From Chloroflexota bacterium (GTDB taxonomy: Bacteria; Chloroflexota; Anaerolineae; Anaerolineales; Anaerolineaceae), in contig SLTK01000011.1 of NCBI GenBank assembly GCA_004347695.1, forward strand, positions 47,601-111,600: DNA of 64,000 nucleotides, given 5' to 3'. The notes below the pieces were generated by a model, which was not told where the DNA came from, ran no database searches, and was given only the letters and a program-made list of their open reading frames with translations. The position numbers and the translations under genes are program-made. Below, piece by piece: positions 33,171-45,168 of the stretch (its first letter is position 1; the number at the start of each line of letters is the position of its first letter).

Positions 33171-34955
33171 TTAGGTGGTGGCCTTCTCCAGCACATAACA
33201 TTCGATCTGATCACCGACAGCGAAATCATTGTAGTTACGGAACCCCGCGCCGCATTCAAAGCCGTTGCGTACTTCGCGGACATCTTCTTTCTCGTGCTTT
33301 AAGGATGAAAACTCTCCTTCGAAGATGATGGTTCCTTCGCGACGCAGGCGCACTTTGGCGTTGCGGCGGAACTCTCCGCTGGTTACCCGGCAGCCGGCAA
33401 TCGCGCCGACCTTCGAAATTTTGAATGTGGCTAAAACGACACCCGTTCCAATGATGTTTTCTTTTATTTCGGGTTCGAGCAAGCCCTTCATGGCTTTTTC
33501 GATGTCTTCGGTCAGCCGGTAAATGATATTATACAGCCGGATAGAGACGCCTTCCGCTTCGGCATTACGGCGAGCGGCGGCGTCGGCCTGAACATTGAAC
33601 CCGACCACAATGGCATGTGAGGCTGTCGCCAGCATGATATCGCTTTCGCTAATGTTGCCGGCTTCGGCGTGCAGGATATTGATCTTGATATCGCCTTTAC
33701 CCAGTTCGTTGAGAGACGAAATGATCGGCTCCAATGAACCCTGAACGTCCGCTTTGACCACCAGGCGCAGTTCATGAACTTCGCCAGCCTGCACCCTGGC
33801 AAATAGCTCTTCGAGGGTAGCTTTTGGCGCTGCCGCCGTCCGCTGCTGGTGCGCCAGGGCGCGTTCTTCGACGAGCGCACGCGCCTCGCGTTCGGTGGGA
33901 AATTTCAAGAAAATATCGCCGGCGGAGGGGACTTCGTTCATTCCCATGATCTGAACCGGCGTAGAGGGACCGGCTTTTTTGAGTTTGCGCCCACGGAAGT
34001 CGAACATGGCACGGACGCGCCCGTACGCCCGTCCGGCGACGATGATATCGCCTGGTTCGAGCGTGCCGTTGTACACCAGCATATTGGCGACGACACCTTT
34101 GGCGCGTTCCACCTTGGCCTCGATCACCGTACCGAAAACTTTGCCTTCCGGGTTGGCCTTGATATCGATATTGTCGGCAACCAGCAAGATGGCTTCCAGC
34201 AGGTCATCGATGCCCTGTTTCTGTTTGGCAGAGACCGGAACGACCATCGTGTCGCCATCCCAATCATCCGGCACCAGCCCGTTCTCTGAGAGCTGCTTCT
34301 TTGTGAAATCGGGATTGGCGTCCGGGCGGTCGATTTTATTCATGGCGACGATGATCGGCACGCGTGCAGCCTTGGCATGAGCAATTGCCTCACGCGTCTG
34401 CGGCATCACGCCATCATTGGCTGCCACAACCAGCACCACGATGTCGGCGCCTTGAGCGCCGCGCGATCGCATGGAGGTGAAAGCGGCATGACCCGGTGTA
34501 TCCAGGAAGGTAATGGCTTTGCCTTTATGTTCGACCTGATAAGCGCCGATATGCTGGGTAATCCCGCCCGCCTCGCCGCCAGCCACATTGGTGTGCCGGA
34601 TTGCATCGAGCAGGGTAGTCTTGCCGTGGTCAACGTGCCCAAGAATGGTAACAACCGGGGCGCGATCTACCAGCCGAGCGGCATCTTCCTTCGAGATGAG
34701 CTGCCGCCAGAGCGGCATTTCGCCGGCTTCTTGATCTTCTGCGATTTCATATACCTCGGATTTGGTTTCAAACCCCATCTCCGAAGCCACGACGGATGCC
34801 GTATCGAAATCGATTAACTGATTGATATTGGCCATCACCCCATTTGCCATCAATATTTTGATGATCTGTATAGGGCTGGCTTCCATGCGTTGCGCAAGGT
34901 CGCGGACGGTAATGCTGCCAGGCAGCTCAATTGTTTTTGACCCGTTTTCACTCAT
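33171..34955 (-). CDS. infB: Translation initiation factor IF-2
   Basis: The 594-residue protein has a single IF2_N domain ([16 protein letters not shown]) and then the GTPase domain with [20 protein letters not shown] and [11 protein letters not shown]. Domains II to IV follow, ending with [10 protein letters not shown]. The N-terminus lacks the long charged extension of enterobacterial IF-2. A GTG at 34961 is in frame, but ATG 34955 with GAGGTG before it is preferred. The gap to rnpM is 171 bases (34956-35126). Confidence 0.96.
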   Translation of the reverse strand: MSENGSKTIELPGSITVRDLAQRMEASPIQIIKILMANGVMANINQLIDFDTASVVASEMGFETKSEVYEIAEDQEAGEMPLWRQLISKEDAARLVDRAPVVTILGHVDHGKTTLLDAIRHTNVAGGEAGGITQHIGAYQVEHKGKAITFLDTPGHAAFTSMRSRGAQGADIVVLVVAANDGVMPQTREAIAHAKAARVPIIVAMNKIDRPDANPDFTKKQLSENGLVPDDWDGDTMVVPVSAKQKQGIDDLLEAILLVADNIDIKANPEGKVFGTVIEAKVERAKGVVANMLVYNGTLEPGDIIVAGRAYGRVRAMFDFRGRKLKKAGPSTPVQIMGMNEVPSAGDIFLKFPTEREARALVEERALAHQQRTAAAPKATLEELFARVQAGEVHELRLVVKADVQGSLEPIISSLNELGKGDIKINILHAEAGNISESDIMLATASHAIVVGFNVQADAAARRNAEAEGVSIRLYNIIYRLTEDIEKAMKGLLEPEIKENIIGTGVVLATFKISKVGAIAGCRVTSGEFRRNAKVRLRREGTIIFEGEFSSLKHEKEDVREVRNGFECGAGFRNYNDFAVGDQIECYVLEKATT

Positions 34956-35126
34956 AATCACCTCGTTTCCCGTTTTGCGTCCCTGAATCCCCTGACAATT
35001 TTCGCAAAGTCTTCATATTTATGACCAGGGATTGGTGCCTGCGACGATGGAGGATGCTGAGGGGTCAAATCGATCGGCATTTCCTGACAAGCGCCCGATC
35101 CGGTAACAGGAGCGAGGCGGTCAGGC

Positions 35127-35423
35127 TTAGTTCATAACGTCAGCCGGCAGACTTTCCATGAAATGGATTAAAACGTCCCGATCCTGTTCGGTCAATTCAG
35201 TTTTTAAGGCATGGTTTAACGCCCCTTTCAAGGCGTTTTCCCAGCAGGATTTTTTATCGTGCAGGTAGGCTCCCCGGCCCGCAGTTTTGCCTGTCAAGTC
35301 AATGGAGACTCCCTCCGGGGAACGAACTACCCGGATCAAATTCCGCTTGGGCATCACCTGCCGACACCCGACGCATGTGCGCTGCGGAATATGTTTTACA
35401 CGTTTGGTAGGTTGTTTAGTCAC
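35127..35423 (-). CDS. rnpM: RNase P modulator RnpM (YlxR family)
   Basis: The 98-residue basic protein has the hallmark RTCVGCRQVMPKRNLIRVVR and GKTAGRGAYLH blocks of the YlxR/DUF448 family. Recent work on the Bacillus protein shows it binds RNase P RNA and reduces its activity. It sits between nusA and infB as in most bacteria, 31 bases after nusA. Confidence 0.94.
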   Translation of the reverse strand: MTKQPTKRVKHIPQRTCVGCRQVMPKRNLIRVVRSPEGVSIDLTGKTAGRGAYLHDKKSCWENALKGALNHALKTELTEQDRDVLIHFMESLPADVMN

Positions 35424-35454
35424 CTTTCTTTCTCAAGTCGTGCGACATATAGAA

Positions 35455-37395
35455 TCAGGAATCCCAATCCCAATCTTCACCTTCACGGCGGTGCTTGCGC
35501 AAAACAATGGTCTGATCCTTTTCGGGATCATATTCCACCTGGACGTGTTTTTTCTTCTTCTTGCCTTTCTTCTTGTCCTTGCCGCTGGCGTCGTCCTCCT
35601 CCTCTTCCTCTTCGTCCGAGGCGACCGGAGTCGTGATCGCGGTGCGCAATTCGAACAATTTGTCGAAGGGTATTTCTTCTTCTTCCGCTTCAGCGTCAAC
35701 GGCAACCGCTGGTTCTGTCACCACCGGTGTTGCTTCGGCAACCACCGGTTCGATTTCTTCGACGGGAGCTGCAATTTCAATGGGTTCAGTAGTTTCGGCA
35801 ACTTCGGGAGTGGCCTCAGTCAGCACAGGTTCGGTGGGAACCGGTTCGACCTCAGTTGCAACTTTGGCGGCCTCTTCTGCAGCAGCAATCTCACCGGCTT
35901 TACGCTCATCCAATGCTGCGACCATGTTGTTGATTTCCTGCAGTGCGCGCGGACCAATGCCGTTCAGCCGCAGGATATCATCCGGCCGAATTTTCATCTG
36001 CACGGCCATCTCGCCAAGCGTACTGAAGCCTGCCTCTTGCAAAATGTAGGCAACGTGTTCGGGCAGGCCGCTGTCCAGAATGCTGAGTTCGAAGGCATCT
36101 GCAGGAATGAGCGCCCGGATGTTTTCGATTTCAGCCACTACAGCCTTTTCAACCGCCGGTCGAGCCGAAGAACGGCGTTCGACACGGTCAACAAAACGTA
36201 CCAATAATTCGTATTCTTCCGGCGCCAAAGGACGCCCCTCAGCTTTTCGAGCCAGGTATTCTTCGACCTTGGCCATCACATCGGCTTCTTGCTGAGCTAC
36301 GGAAACCAGTTCCTCGTCTTTTTGAAGGCGGTTGAGAACATCCGCTGCCGCTTCCGGCAGGCTCTTGATGTCGATGCGCCAGCCGGTCAATTTGGCAGCC
36401 AGGCGGGCATTTTGCCCATCGCGGCCGATGGCAAGGCTGAGCTGGTCTTCCGGTACAACCACGGTAGCGGTTTTGCCGCCAGCGTTACGGTCGTTCAGGT
36501 ACACACCATTGACGCGCGCCGGGCTGATCGCCTTGGCGATAAAGGCGGCCTGGTCGGAATTCCATTCGATCACATCAATTTTTTCGTCATGCAGTTCGCG
36601 CACAATGGCCTGAATCCGGACGCCGCGAATGCCCACGCAAGCGCCGACCGGATCGATGCCGGGTTGGGTCGCCGAAACGGCTACTTTGGCACGTTCGCCG
36701 GGTTCACGGGCAATCGAACGGATTTCGACCACGCCGTGGTAGATTTCCGGGACTTCGTTCTCCAGTAAGCGACGCAGGAAGTTGCGATGGGTGCGTGAGA
36801 GGATGATTTGCGGACCGCGCGGGTTGTCCTTAACTTCAGCGACCAGCGCGCGCACCCGTTCATGAATGCGCGGGCGTTCACCGGGGATCAATTCTTTGCG
36901 CGGCATGGAACCTTCGGCCTTCATCTCCAGGCCAATGGTCAGACCCTGCGCGCCAACAGCCTGGACCACGCCACTGACGATTTCGCCCATCTGTTTCATG
37001 TAGAAATCGAGCTGCGCCTGGCGTTCTGCGTCGCGGATGCGCTGCTGGATTACCTGACGAGCGGTTTGGGCAGCGACGCGCCCAAAGTCTTTGGGCGTGC
37101 TCTCGACAATAACCATATCGCCAAGCTGGGCTTCAGGGTTGACCAGGCGTGCATCTTCCAGGGTGACCTCGGTTGTTGTCTCTTGAACCGATTCAACAAC
37201 CTCTTTTTCGGCATAAATGGTAACTTTGCCGGTCTCGGTATCCACCTTGGATTCAACATGCTGGGCATTGGAAGCATTTACAGCGCGGCGGTACGCCGAC
37301 ACCATAGCTGATTCCAGGGCCTTCAGGATAACTTCCCGACCCAGTTGTTTTTCCTCGATGACTTCATTGAAAGCCAGGGTAAATTCGTTCTTCAT
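35455..37395 (-). CDS. nusA: Transcription factor NusA with long acidic-basic tail
   Basis: The 646-residue protein has the NusA core: an N-terminal domain starting with [15 protein letters not shown], an S1 domain ([11 protein letters not shown]), and KH domains ([36 protein letters not shown]). After a linker comes a helix-hairpin-helix ([20 protein letters not shown]). The last 150 or so residues are a Glu/Val/Thr/Pro-rich stretch and then a Lys-rich patch (KGKKKKKH). Such tails are not in typical NusA. It begins the translation operon; rimP, the usual upstream gene, is absent. Confidence 0.95.
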   Translation of the reverse strand: MKNEFTLAFNEVIEEKQLGREVILKALESAMVSAYRRAVNASNAQHVESKVDTETGKVTIYAEKEVVESVQETTTEVTLEDARLVNPEAQLGDMVIVESTPKDFGRVAAQTARQVIQQRIRDAERQAQLDFYMKQMGEIVSGVVQAVGAQGLTIGLEMKAEGSMPRKELIPGERPRIHERVRALVAEVKDNPRGPQIILSRTHRNFLRRLLENEVPEIYHGVVEIRSIAREPGERAKVAVSATQPGIDPVGACVGIRGVRIQAIVRELHDEKIDVIEWNSDQAAFIAKAISPARVNGVYLNDRNAGGKTATVVVPEDQLSLAIGRDGQNARLAAKLTGWRIDIKSLPEAAADVLNRLQKDEELVSVAQQEADVMAKVEEYLARKAEGRPLAPEEYELLVRFVDRVERRSSARPAVEKAVVAEIENIRALIPADAFELSILDSGLPEHVAYILQEAGFSTLGEMAVQMKIRPDDILRLNGIGPRALQEINNMVAALDERKAGEIAAAEEAAKVATEVEPVPTEPVLTEATPEVAETTEPIEIAAPVEEIEPVVAEATPVVTEPAVAVDAEAEEEEIPFDKLFELRTAITTPVASDEEEEEEDDASGKDKKKGKKKKKHVQVEYDPEKDQTIVLRKHRREGEDWDWDS

Positions 37396-37437
37396 GCTTG
37401 CACTTTCTCCAAAAAATAGTAACCCGTATATAAGCAG

Positions 37438-37461
37438 AAAAGTGGGGGGAGGCCCACTTTT
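37438..37461 (-). promoter_or_regulatory. Leader hairpin in the nusA 5' untranslated region
   Basis: AAAAGTGGG (37438-37446) pairs with CCCACTTTT (37453-37461) with a six-base loop. It lies between the nusA promoter (37500-37528) and start (37395). The stem is followed by TTCTGCTTATAT, only weakly T-rich, so it could act as a mild attenuator or mRNA stabiliser. Confidence 0.5.
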
Positions 37462-37499
37462 CGTTGAACGCGAAATAGGTTGGCTTACTTACAAAACTT

Positions 37500-37528
37500 A
37501 TTTTAACACAGAGTGCGGCATTATGCAA
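37500..37528 (-). promoter_or_regulatory. Sigma70-type promoter of the nusA operon
   Basis: On the minus strand: TTGCAT (37523-37528), a 17-base spacer, TAAAAT (37500-37505). It gives a leader of about 100 bases. The remainder of the 378-base gap to the GH13 gene holds the leader hairpin, CACGTGTCAGG-like sequence near 37572 and the GH13 promoter; nothing else is seen. Confidence 0.6.
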
Positions 37529-37726
37529 GAAACATAAAGGGGGAATTTAGGTGGGGCCGTGTCAAGTGCCACGTGTCAGGCAAACGCCTGGACATATATG
37601 CGTTGCACCTGTACTTGAATTTGGTGTTAAGCATTCTTGCCTCCAAACATTTTGCGGGTCCTACACGTGAGCAGCCCCTACCTTATCTGGTTACTCGCCT
37701 CGCATATCCCGATCATGAACCAGCCA

Positions 37727-37735
37727 TGCTATACT
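37727..37735 (+). promoter_or_regulatory. Extended -10 promoter of the GH13 gene
   Basis: TGCTATACT matches TGnTATAnT and lies 39 bases before the ATG at 37774. No strong -35. Confidence 0.45.
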
Positions 37736-37773
37736 TGCGGCATAAATAAAATCCAATCAATACGGGGCAAATC

Positions 37774-39381
37774 ATGGCAGCAAACCCAATCTGGTGGCGC
37801 GATGGCGTGGTCTATCAAATATACCCGCGTTCCTTTGCCGACAGTAATGGTGACGGAATTGGCGACCTTGAAGGTGTAATCCAACATCTGGATTACCTGG
37901 CTGAGTTAGGCATCGAAGCCGTCTGGTTTTCGCCCTTTTACCCATCGCCAGACGTTGACTTCGGCTACGACGTCAGCAACTACACGGATATCGATCCCAA
38001 ATTTGGCTCCCTGGCGAATTTTGACCGTCTGGTTGCAGAGTCGCATAAACGCGGTATTCGGGTGGTTCTCGATCTGGTGCTCAATCATACTTCCGACCAG
38101 CACCCGTGGTTTCAGGAGTCACGCAAGGGCAATGACAATCCATATTCCGGCTGGTACATCTGGCGGGATGCCAAACCCGATGGCAGTTTACCCAATAACT
38201 GGGAAGCGATTTTTGGCACGCCGGGCTGGGAGTGGGATGCAAAACGCGGCCAATATTATTACCACATGTTCTACCCGCAGCAGCCTGACCTGAACTGGCG
38301 CAATCCACAGGTCCGTAAGGCGTGTTTGGGCGTGGTTCGTTTTTGGCTGGAACGCGGCGTGGACGGCTTCCGGCTGGACGTGTTCAGCAACTTCTTCAAG
38401 CATCCGGATCTACCGGACAACCCGCCAGCCGTTGGGCTGCGCGCTTTTGACCGCCAGAAGCATATCTACGATTCCAACCAGCCAGATATGATTCCGCTGC
38501 TGCGCGAATTACGCGAGCTGCTGGATTCTTATCCTGAGCGCTATGCAGTGGGCGAAACTTTTATGCCAACACCGCAAAGAGTGGCTGCGTACACTGCTCC
38601 CGGCCTGATCCATGCGGCTTTTGATTTTGAAATGCTTCATTGCCGGTGGGACCCTGACTGCTTCCAGAAAGCGATACTGGCGACGGAAGAAGCCATGCAC
38701 CCGGATTCCTGGCCGGTTTATACCCTCAACAACCATGACACCTCTCGCTCTGCATCCCGTTTCCACTGCGGTAACAACGATGAGCGACTAAAGGTCGCGG
38801 CGGCTTTGACGATAACCCTGCGCGGTACACCGTTCATCTACTATGGCGAAGAAATAGGCATGCGTAATATTCACGTGCCGCGCCGGTTTATCCAGGATCG
38901 AATTGGCGAGAAATACTGGCCGATTTTCGATGGGCGCGATAAGAACCGCTCACCCATGCAGTGGAATGACAGCTCACATGCCGGGTTCACGACTGGTAAA
39001 CCCTGGCTGCCGGTGCATCCGGACCACAAAACCCGCAATGTGGAAGCTCAACGCAAAGATCCCCGATCGCTATTCCATTTTTACCGGCGCTTGATTCAAC
39101 TGCGCAAAGAACTATCAGCGCTACGCGGCGGCTTATTCCAACCGGTGACCTATAATCCGCGCAAACTGTTGGCCTACCTGCGCCAGGACAGCTATCAGAG
39201 CGTGCTGGTGGTACTGAATTTCAGCCGGCGTCCGGTGCGGCTGGCAATGGGCGGGGAACTGCGGCGGAATGGCTGGGCGTTGGCGCTTTCGAACAAGCGT
39301 GACACGTTGCCTGCGATTGAAAAAGGGGGATACCTTTCCCTGCTGGGCGATGAGGTGATGATCCTGACCGAAAGAAGCTGA
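37774..39381 (+). CDS. GH13 alpha-glucosidase (oligo-1,6-glucosidase-like)
   Basis: The 535-residue protein has the GH13 (alpha/beta)8 barrel: WWRDGVVYQIYPRSFADSNGDG at the start (calcium-type loop), VVLDLVLNHTSDQHPWF (region I), nucleophile Asp in GVDGFRLDVFSNF (region II), acid Glu in YAVGETF and Asp in LNNHDTSR. A C-terminal beta domain follows. The layout fits the GH13 glucosidases that cleave short malto- or isomalto-oligosaccharides in the cytoplasm. It converges with the next gene, two bases apart. Confidence 0.93.
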   Translation: MAANPIWWRDGVVYQIYPRSFADSNGDGIGDLEGVIQHLDYLAELGIEAVWFSPFYPSPDVDFGYDVSNYTDIDPKFGSLANFDRLVAESHKRGIRVVLDLVLNHTSDQHPWFQESRKGNDNPYSGWYIWRDAKPDGSLPNNWEAIFGTPGWEWDAKRGQYYYHMFYPQQPDLNWRNPQVRKACLGVVRFWLERGVDGFRLDVFSNFFKHPDLPDNPPAVGLRAFDRQKHIYDSNQPDMIPLLRELRELLDSYPERYAVGETFMPTPQRVAAYTAPGLIHAAFDFEMLHCRWDPDCFQKAILATEEAMHPDSWPVYTLNNHDTSRSASRFHCGNNDERLKVAAALTITLRGTPFIYYGEEIGMRNIHVPRRFIQDRIGEKYWPIFDGRDKNRSPMQWNDSSHAGFTTGKPWLPVHPDHKTRNVEAQRKDPRSLFHFYRRLIQLRKELSALRGGLFQPVTYNPRKLLAYLRQDSYQSVLVVLNFSRRPVRLAMGGELRRNGWALALSNKRDTLPAIEKGGYLSLLGDEVMILTERS

Positions 39382-39382
39382 G

Positions 39383-40486
39383 CTACTCTTCTTCGCCGCT
39401 GGTTTCTCCAACAGATTCCAGGTCAAACGCTACGCCAACCTGTTCACCGGCCTCACGCAGGCCTTTGACCACTTCGACCAGCAGTGGGACGCCCTCGCGA
39501 GTATTGCGCTCATAAAGTTCGAACTCTTTTTCGCCGTGGATATAGATGCGTTCCTGGCCGACGGCCTTGGGCGCTTCTTTGAGGGTGTGGATCAGGCTAT
39601 CCATATCGGATTTAAACCCCTCCAGGTCGCGGAAAGCGCCAATGTCGACGGCAGCAAAGAAATGACCAACATTGGCGGGAGCATCCCGACCTGGCGCGCC
39701 AACCTCTGGGCCAAAGGCAGCGCCCGAGAGCACGCCCGAGAATATATCCACCATTAAGCCAAGGCCGTACCCCTTATATCCGCGCATGATATCCGAGCCC
39801 CCCAATGGAAGCAGCGCGCCGCCTTTGAGCACCTCGGAAGGGGTGGTTGTCACGGCGCCGTTTTTGTCCACACCCCAGCCCTCCGGAATGGCCTCGCCGG
39901 CCTTGTCGTAAACCGTGATTTTTCCAATAGGAACGATGCTGGTTGCCATATCCAGTACATAGGGCTGTTCGTGCAGGGCAGGGGCCGCCACTGCGATCGG
40001 GTTGGTGCCGATGATACGGGTACGGCCGTAGGTTGGCGCGACCAATGGCTGGGCGTTGGTGAAGCTAATGCCGATCATGTCATGCGGGAGCGCCATCATG
40101 GCGTAATAGCCGGCGATGCCGTAATGGTTGCTGTTGCGTACGGTCACAAAAGCGACGCCGCTGCGACGCGCCTTCTCGATGGCAGTCGTCATGGCATGGT
40201 GACCAACGACCATCCCCAGCCCGTTACCCCCGTCGATGACCAGGGTGGAGGGAGACTCGCGCACCGTGGTGAAGGGCGAGGTTGGGTCGATGAGCCCCTT
40301 GAGGATGCGCGAGCCGTAATAGGAGTGCAGCCGGATAATGCCGTGCGAGCTCACACCGCGCAAATCGGCGGAAATGAGGATTTCAGCAGCCCGCTCGGCA
40401 TGGGGTTGCGAAACGCCAAGCTTGCGGAAAAAGCGCACCATGTAATCGGTCAGGTCTTGAGCGCGGTAAAGAATGGCTTGCGGCAT
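39383..40486 (-). CDS. Ldh-family malate/L-lactate-like dehydrogenase
   Basis: The 367-residue protein is of the type 2 malate/L-sulfolactate dehydrogenase family (COG2055), an NAD(P)-dependent fold unrelated to classic LDH. Markers are ADLRGVSSHGIIRLHSYYG, DGGNGLGMVVGHHAM, VRNSNHYGIAGYY, and IMRGYKGYGLGLMVD. It likely oxidises a 2-hydroxy acid; the exact substrate (malate, lactate, ureidoglycolate or other) cannot be decided. Confidence 0.9.
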   Translation of the reverse strand: MPQAILYRAQDLTDYMVRFFRKLGVSQPHAERAAEILISADLRGVSSHGIIRLHSYYGSRILKGLIDPTSPFTTVRESPSTLVIDGGNGLGMVVGHHAMTTAIEKARRSGVAFVTVRNSNHYGIAGYYAMMALPHDMIGISFTNAQPLVAPTYGRTRIIGTNPIAVAAPALHEQPYVLDMATSIVPIGKITVYDKAGEAIPEGWGVDKNGAVTTTPSEVLKGGALLPLGGSDIMRGYKGYGLGLMVDIFSGVLSGAAFGPEVGAPGRDAPANVGHFFAAVDIGAFRDLEGFKSDMDSLIHTLKEAPKAVGQERIYIHGEKEFELYERNTREGVPLLVEVVKGLREAGEQVGVAFDLESVGETSGEEE

Positions 40487-40530
40487 GATATACCCCTTTA
40501 TTGATCTAAATTGGATGGTGGAATAAAAAT

Positions 40531-40539
40531 ATTATAGCA
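40531..40539 (-). promoter_or_regulatory. Extended -10 promoter of the Ldh-family gene
   Basis: On the minus strand the site reads TGCTATAAT, a perfect TGnTATAAT, 45 bases before the ATG at 40486. The -35 is poor. Confidence 0.55.
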
Positions 40540-40629
40540 GGGAACGATAAGGGGAGATTGATTACGAGCATTAAAGAATAAAACGCGAACGCAAACCAGG
40601 GTTTACGCGAAACCAAAATTAAACACAGG

Positions 40630-40656
40630 TGCGACGCACCTCCAAGGTGCGTCGCA
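40630..40656. repeat. Intergenic hairpin of the GGTGCG family
   Basis: TGCGACGCACCT (40630-40641) pairs perfectly with AGGTGCGTCGCA (40645-40656), a 12-bp stem with a three-base loop. The arms share the GGTGCG.CGCA design of repeats near 50 kb and 55 kb. There is no T tract, so it does not look like a simple terminator. Confidence 0.7.
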
Positions 40657-40708
40657 TCTGCCTTTGCTGGCCAGGATCGCATTTTTTGCATTGACCGGAG
40701 AGAGGAGT

Positions 40709-40738
40709 TAAAAAATACCTCTCCCTGATAGGGAGAGG
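40709..40738 (-). terminator. Rho-independent terminator of gyrB
   Basis: CCTCTCCC (40718-40725) and GGGAGAGG (40731-40738) form an 8-bp stem. On the minus strand, reading away from gyrB, it is followed by TATTTTTTAAC. It lies 43 bases after the gyrB stop. Confidence 0.8.
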
Positions 40739-40780
40739 CAAGGTTAGGGTCTTTTGTTTTTACAGTTGAGCTGAAAATTT

Positions 40781-42742
<1,962 letters not shown>

Positions 42743-42770
42743 TCAGCGCGATGGGCTGTCAATGTGTTCG

Positions 42771-43766
42771 TTAAGTTTTAATTTCTTGCGGGCGAGCTGC
42801 GGTTGAATTTTCTACCATCCAGCGAATACCCCCGCGAAAATAGACAAAACTGGCAGCGAAAACCGCCGTGTAAATAAAAGCATGCCCCAAAATTCCGACC
42901 AGCGTCATCCAGGAACTGGCGGGGGGAACCTGCCACAGAACATCCATCCCCCGGGCAATGATCAATGTGATAATCAGAAACATCCCGGTGCCGGGCAGGA
43001 AATGCCGTACCAACCGCACACTGGTCATTGCGGATGCCACCAGGCCGAATTTCAGTGAAAAAATGGCATGCGGCGTGAAAATCAGCGGAAGTAGCATCCA
43101 GATCAGCAGGAATCCGGCAAAAAGCAAGGCGAAATCACCCATCCCGGGACTGATCAGTGCAATCACGGACACGAGCATCAATCCGGGAACGAGCAGGATG
43201 AGCAGACCTATCAGCAGGCCAAGAGTCAGCGCCAGCGCCATACCGGTTTTGCTGAGGAAGCCCATTAACTCAAATCCGGTTCGAGTTTCCGACGTCGCCC
43301 GGGCTAACAGGCTGAAGTAAAGGCAGCCAGCCAGAAAACCAATCGCGATGACCACAAGCCAGATGGCGAACCCCGTGGTCAAATTGGGAACTTGAAACAG
43401 GGTTGCCGGGCCAAAGGGAGTGGCTTCAGAGCGGACAGCAGACATCAAGCTCGGAACGCCGATAGGCAGGGTGCGGATGGCACCGATCAGGTTGAAATTT
43501 GCGAGTATCTCGTTCCAGATATCGCTGATGACCGACATCTGGCCGGCCAATTCAGGCGAATTAATCTGCTGGAGCAGGCGCACGGTCTCATCGATCATGG
43601 GTGTGAGCACTTTTTGGATGCTTACTTGCGGCCCAAGCCAGAGATAAAGGTCGATAACGATCGGCAGAACCAACAAGGCAAGATTGTTGGCAACAATATT
43701 AAACCCCGCGATGATCGCATTCATCATGCGCGGGGGAGCGCCTGAACCAATGGTGGGATTTTCCAT
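42771..43766 (-). CDS. Multi-span membrane protein of unknown function
   Basis: The 331-residue protein has about six predicted helices, the first near 14-45, a pair near 140-165, several between 190 and 260, and one near 290. A hydrophilic loop of about 100 residues follows the first helix. It is rich in Ile, Leu and Val and has no catalytic motif that I recognise. The frame is open to 43865, but ATG 43766 precedes the first helix and gives a compact N-terminus (MENPTIGSGAPP). A TAAAAT lies just upstream and could be part of a -10. Confidence 0.7.
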   Translation of the reverse strand: MENPTIGSGAPPRMMNAIIAGFNIVANNLALLVLPIVIDLYLWLGPQVSIQKVLTPMIDETVRLLQQINSPELAGQMSVISDIWNEILANFNLIGAIRTLPIGVPSLMSAVRSEATPFGPATLFQVPNLTTGFAIWLVVIAIGFLAGCLYFSLLARATSETRTGFELMGFLSKTGMALALTLGLLIGLLILLVPGLMLVSVIALISPGMGDFALLFAGFLLIWMLLPLIFTPHAIFSLKFGLVASAMTSVRLVRHFLPGTGMFLIITLIIARGMDVLWQVPPASSWMTLVGILGHAFIYTAVFAASFVYFRGGIRWMVENSTAARPQEIKT

Positions 43767-43894
43767 AGACAGCTTAATTTTACCATATGTAACCCTCGCG
43801 CGCTTGAGGAGGTGATCGTCAGGGTAGCGCGAGAGGATTGAAACCAACCGTTTGTCTTCATGCATAAATAAGATGGACGGGGTAAAATTAATGG

Positions 43895-44710
43895 ATGGAC
43901 GTGCACCAACATCTGCCAGATACCAACCGACTCTCTGTCATTACGGCTACTATTTTTCTGGCTTATGCCCTTCTGCCATTCGTTGACCTGCCCGGCCAAC
44001 AGATAAGCGTACAACTGCCCGGATTCCTTTTTCAGTTGGCGCTCAACTTTAGCACCGTCGTCTCCATCCTGGTGGCGCTTTTAGCAGCAGCGGGCACAGA
44101 CTGGCTCATCCAGGGTCATCCAACCGCGGCAGGTTCCGTGCGCCTGCCGAACTGGCTGCTGCCCGCGTTGACAGCCTGGGTCATTGGGGTTCCTCTGACG
44201 ACTCTTGAGGTCAGCACTGAGTGGTGGGCGGTATTCGCCCTGGGCGGGCTGTTGTTCGTTCTGGTACTGGTAGCAGAGTATATTGTGGTCGACCCGGATG
44301 ATGCCCGGCATGCGCCTGCCAGCGTCGGGTTGATCGCTGTCTCGTTTGCTTTGTACCTGGTATTGACCATCTCCATCCGGGTTGCCAATCTGCGGTTATA
44401 TGGAGTGCTGTTCGCAGTTGCGCCGACCGTATTTCTTGTGACTTTGCGCACCCTGTACCTGCGCAGCAACGGCCGTTGGTTTTACGGCTGGGCAGCCGGT
44501 ATCATGGTGGTGGTCGGGCAGGTGGCGGTTGGGTTGCATTACCTGCCGCTTACCCCCCTGCGATATGGGCTGGTATTGACAGGTTTGACTTATGCACTTG
44601 TCAGTCTGGCGAGCGGCATCGAAGACCGGCGTGAGGGGAAAATAATCTGGATCGAGCCGGCAATAATGCTGACGATTTTCTGGGGGCTGGCATTACTGGT
44701 ACGGTCATGA
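43895..44710 (+). CDS. Polytopic membrane protein of unknown function
   Basis: The 271-residue protein has about eight predicted helices spread over its length, with short loops such as RLYGVL and LRSNGRW. I do not recognise it; the pattern suggests a small integral membrane protein without soluble domains. It is translationally coupled to the JAMM gene, whose start overlaps its stop by four bases. Confidence 0.68.
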   Translation: MDVHQHLPDTNRLSVITATIFLAYALLPFVDLPGQQISVQLPGFLFQLALNFSTVVSILVALLAAAGTDWLIQGHPTAAGSVRLPNWLLPALTAWVIGVPLTTLEVSTEWWAVFALGGLLFVLVLVAEYIVVDPDDARHAPASVGLIAVSFALYLVLTISIRVANLRLYGVLFAVAPTVFLVTLRTLYLRSNGRWFYGWAAGIMVVVGQVAVGLHYLPLTPLRYGLVLTGLTYALVSLASGIEDRREGKIIWIEPAIMLTIFWGLALLVRS

Positions 44711-45117
44711 TGGATCACAGGCTGGTATTATCCAGCAGACATATCACTCAGATGGAAGCCCACGTGAACCGCTGTTCACCTGAAGAAGGCTGTGGTCTTT
44801 TGGCCGGTACCGGGCAGCGCGTCGAGTTAACAATTCCGATAACCAATCAACTTCACAGCCCGGTGCGGTACAATATGGAGCCGAAAGAATTGGTTCGCGC
44901 ATTTTACGATCTGGAAGCTCGAGGGTTTGAAATGCTCGCCAGCTTCCACTCGCATCCTAATGGCCCTGTGACCCCGTCTGAAACCGATATTCGCGAGTTC
45001 GCCTACCCAGGCACTTTTATGCTGATCTGGTCCAGGGCAGGCTCGGGCTGGCAGGTTAAAGGGTTCGAAGTTTTTACAAATACTTATCATGAAATTGAGC
45101 TAAGAATTACGGATTGA
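44707..45117 (+). CDS. JAMM/MPN-domain metallopeptidase-like protein
   Basis: The 136-residue protein is a single MPN domain. The metal site is visible as Glu26 in CSPEEGCGLLAG and the motif SFHSHPNGPVTPSETD (HxHP...S..D). In bacteria such proteins remove C-terminal extensions from ubiquitin-like sulfur carriers, or cut unknown substrates. No sulfur-carrier gene is next to it, so the substrate is open. Confidence 0.87.
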   Translation: MMDHRLVLSSRHITQMEAHVNRCSPEEGCGLLAGTGQRVELTIPITNQLHSPVRYNMEPKELVRAFYDLEARGFEMLASFHSHPNGPVTPSETDIREFAYPGTFMLIWSRAGSGWQVKGFEVFTNTYHEIELRITD

Positions 45118-45168
45118 CCGCAACCCGCATGGTAAAAAGGTGTTGCTTAATACGCCTGGAGGAACCTT

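Noticed and set aside
35287..36207. 306-codon plus-strand frame opposite nusA
   Set aside because: It is the antisense of the NusA low-complexity tail, rich in Phe and Cys, with no start signal.
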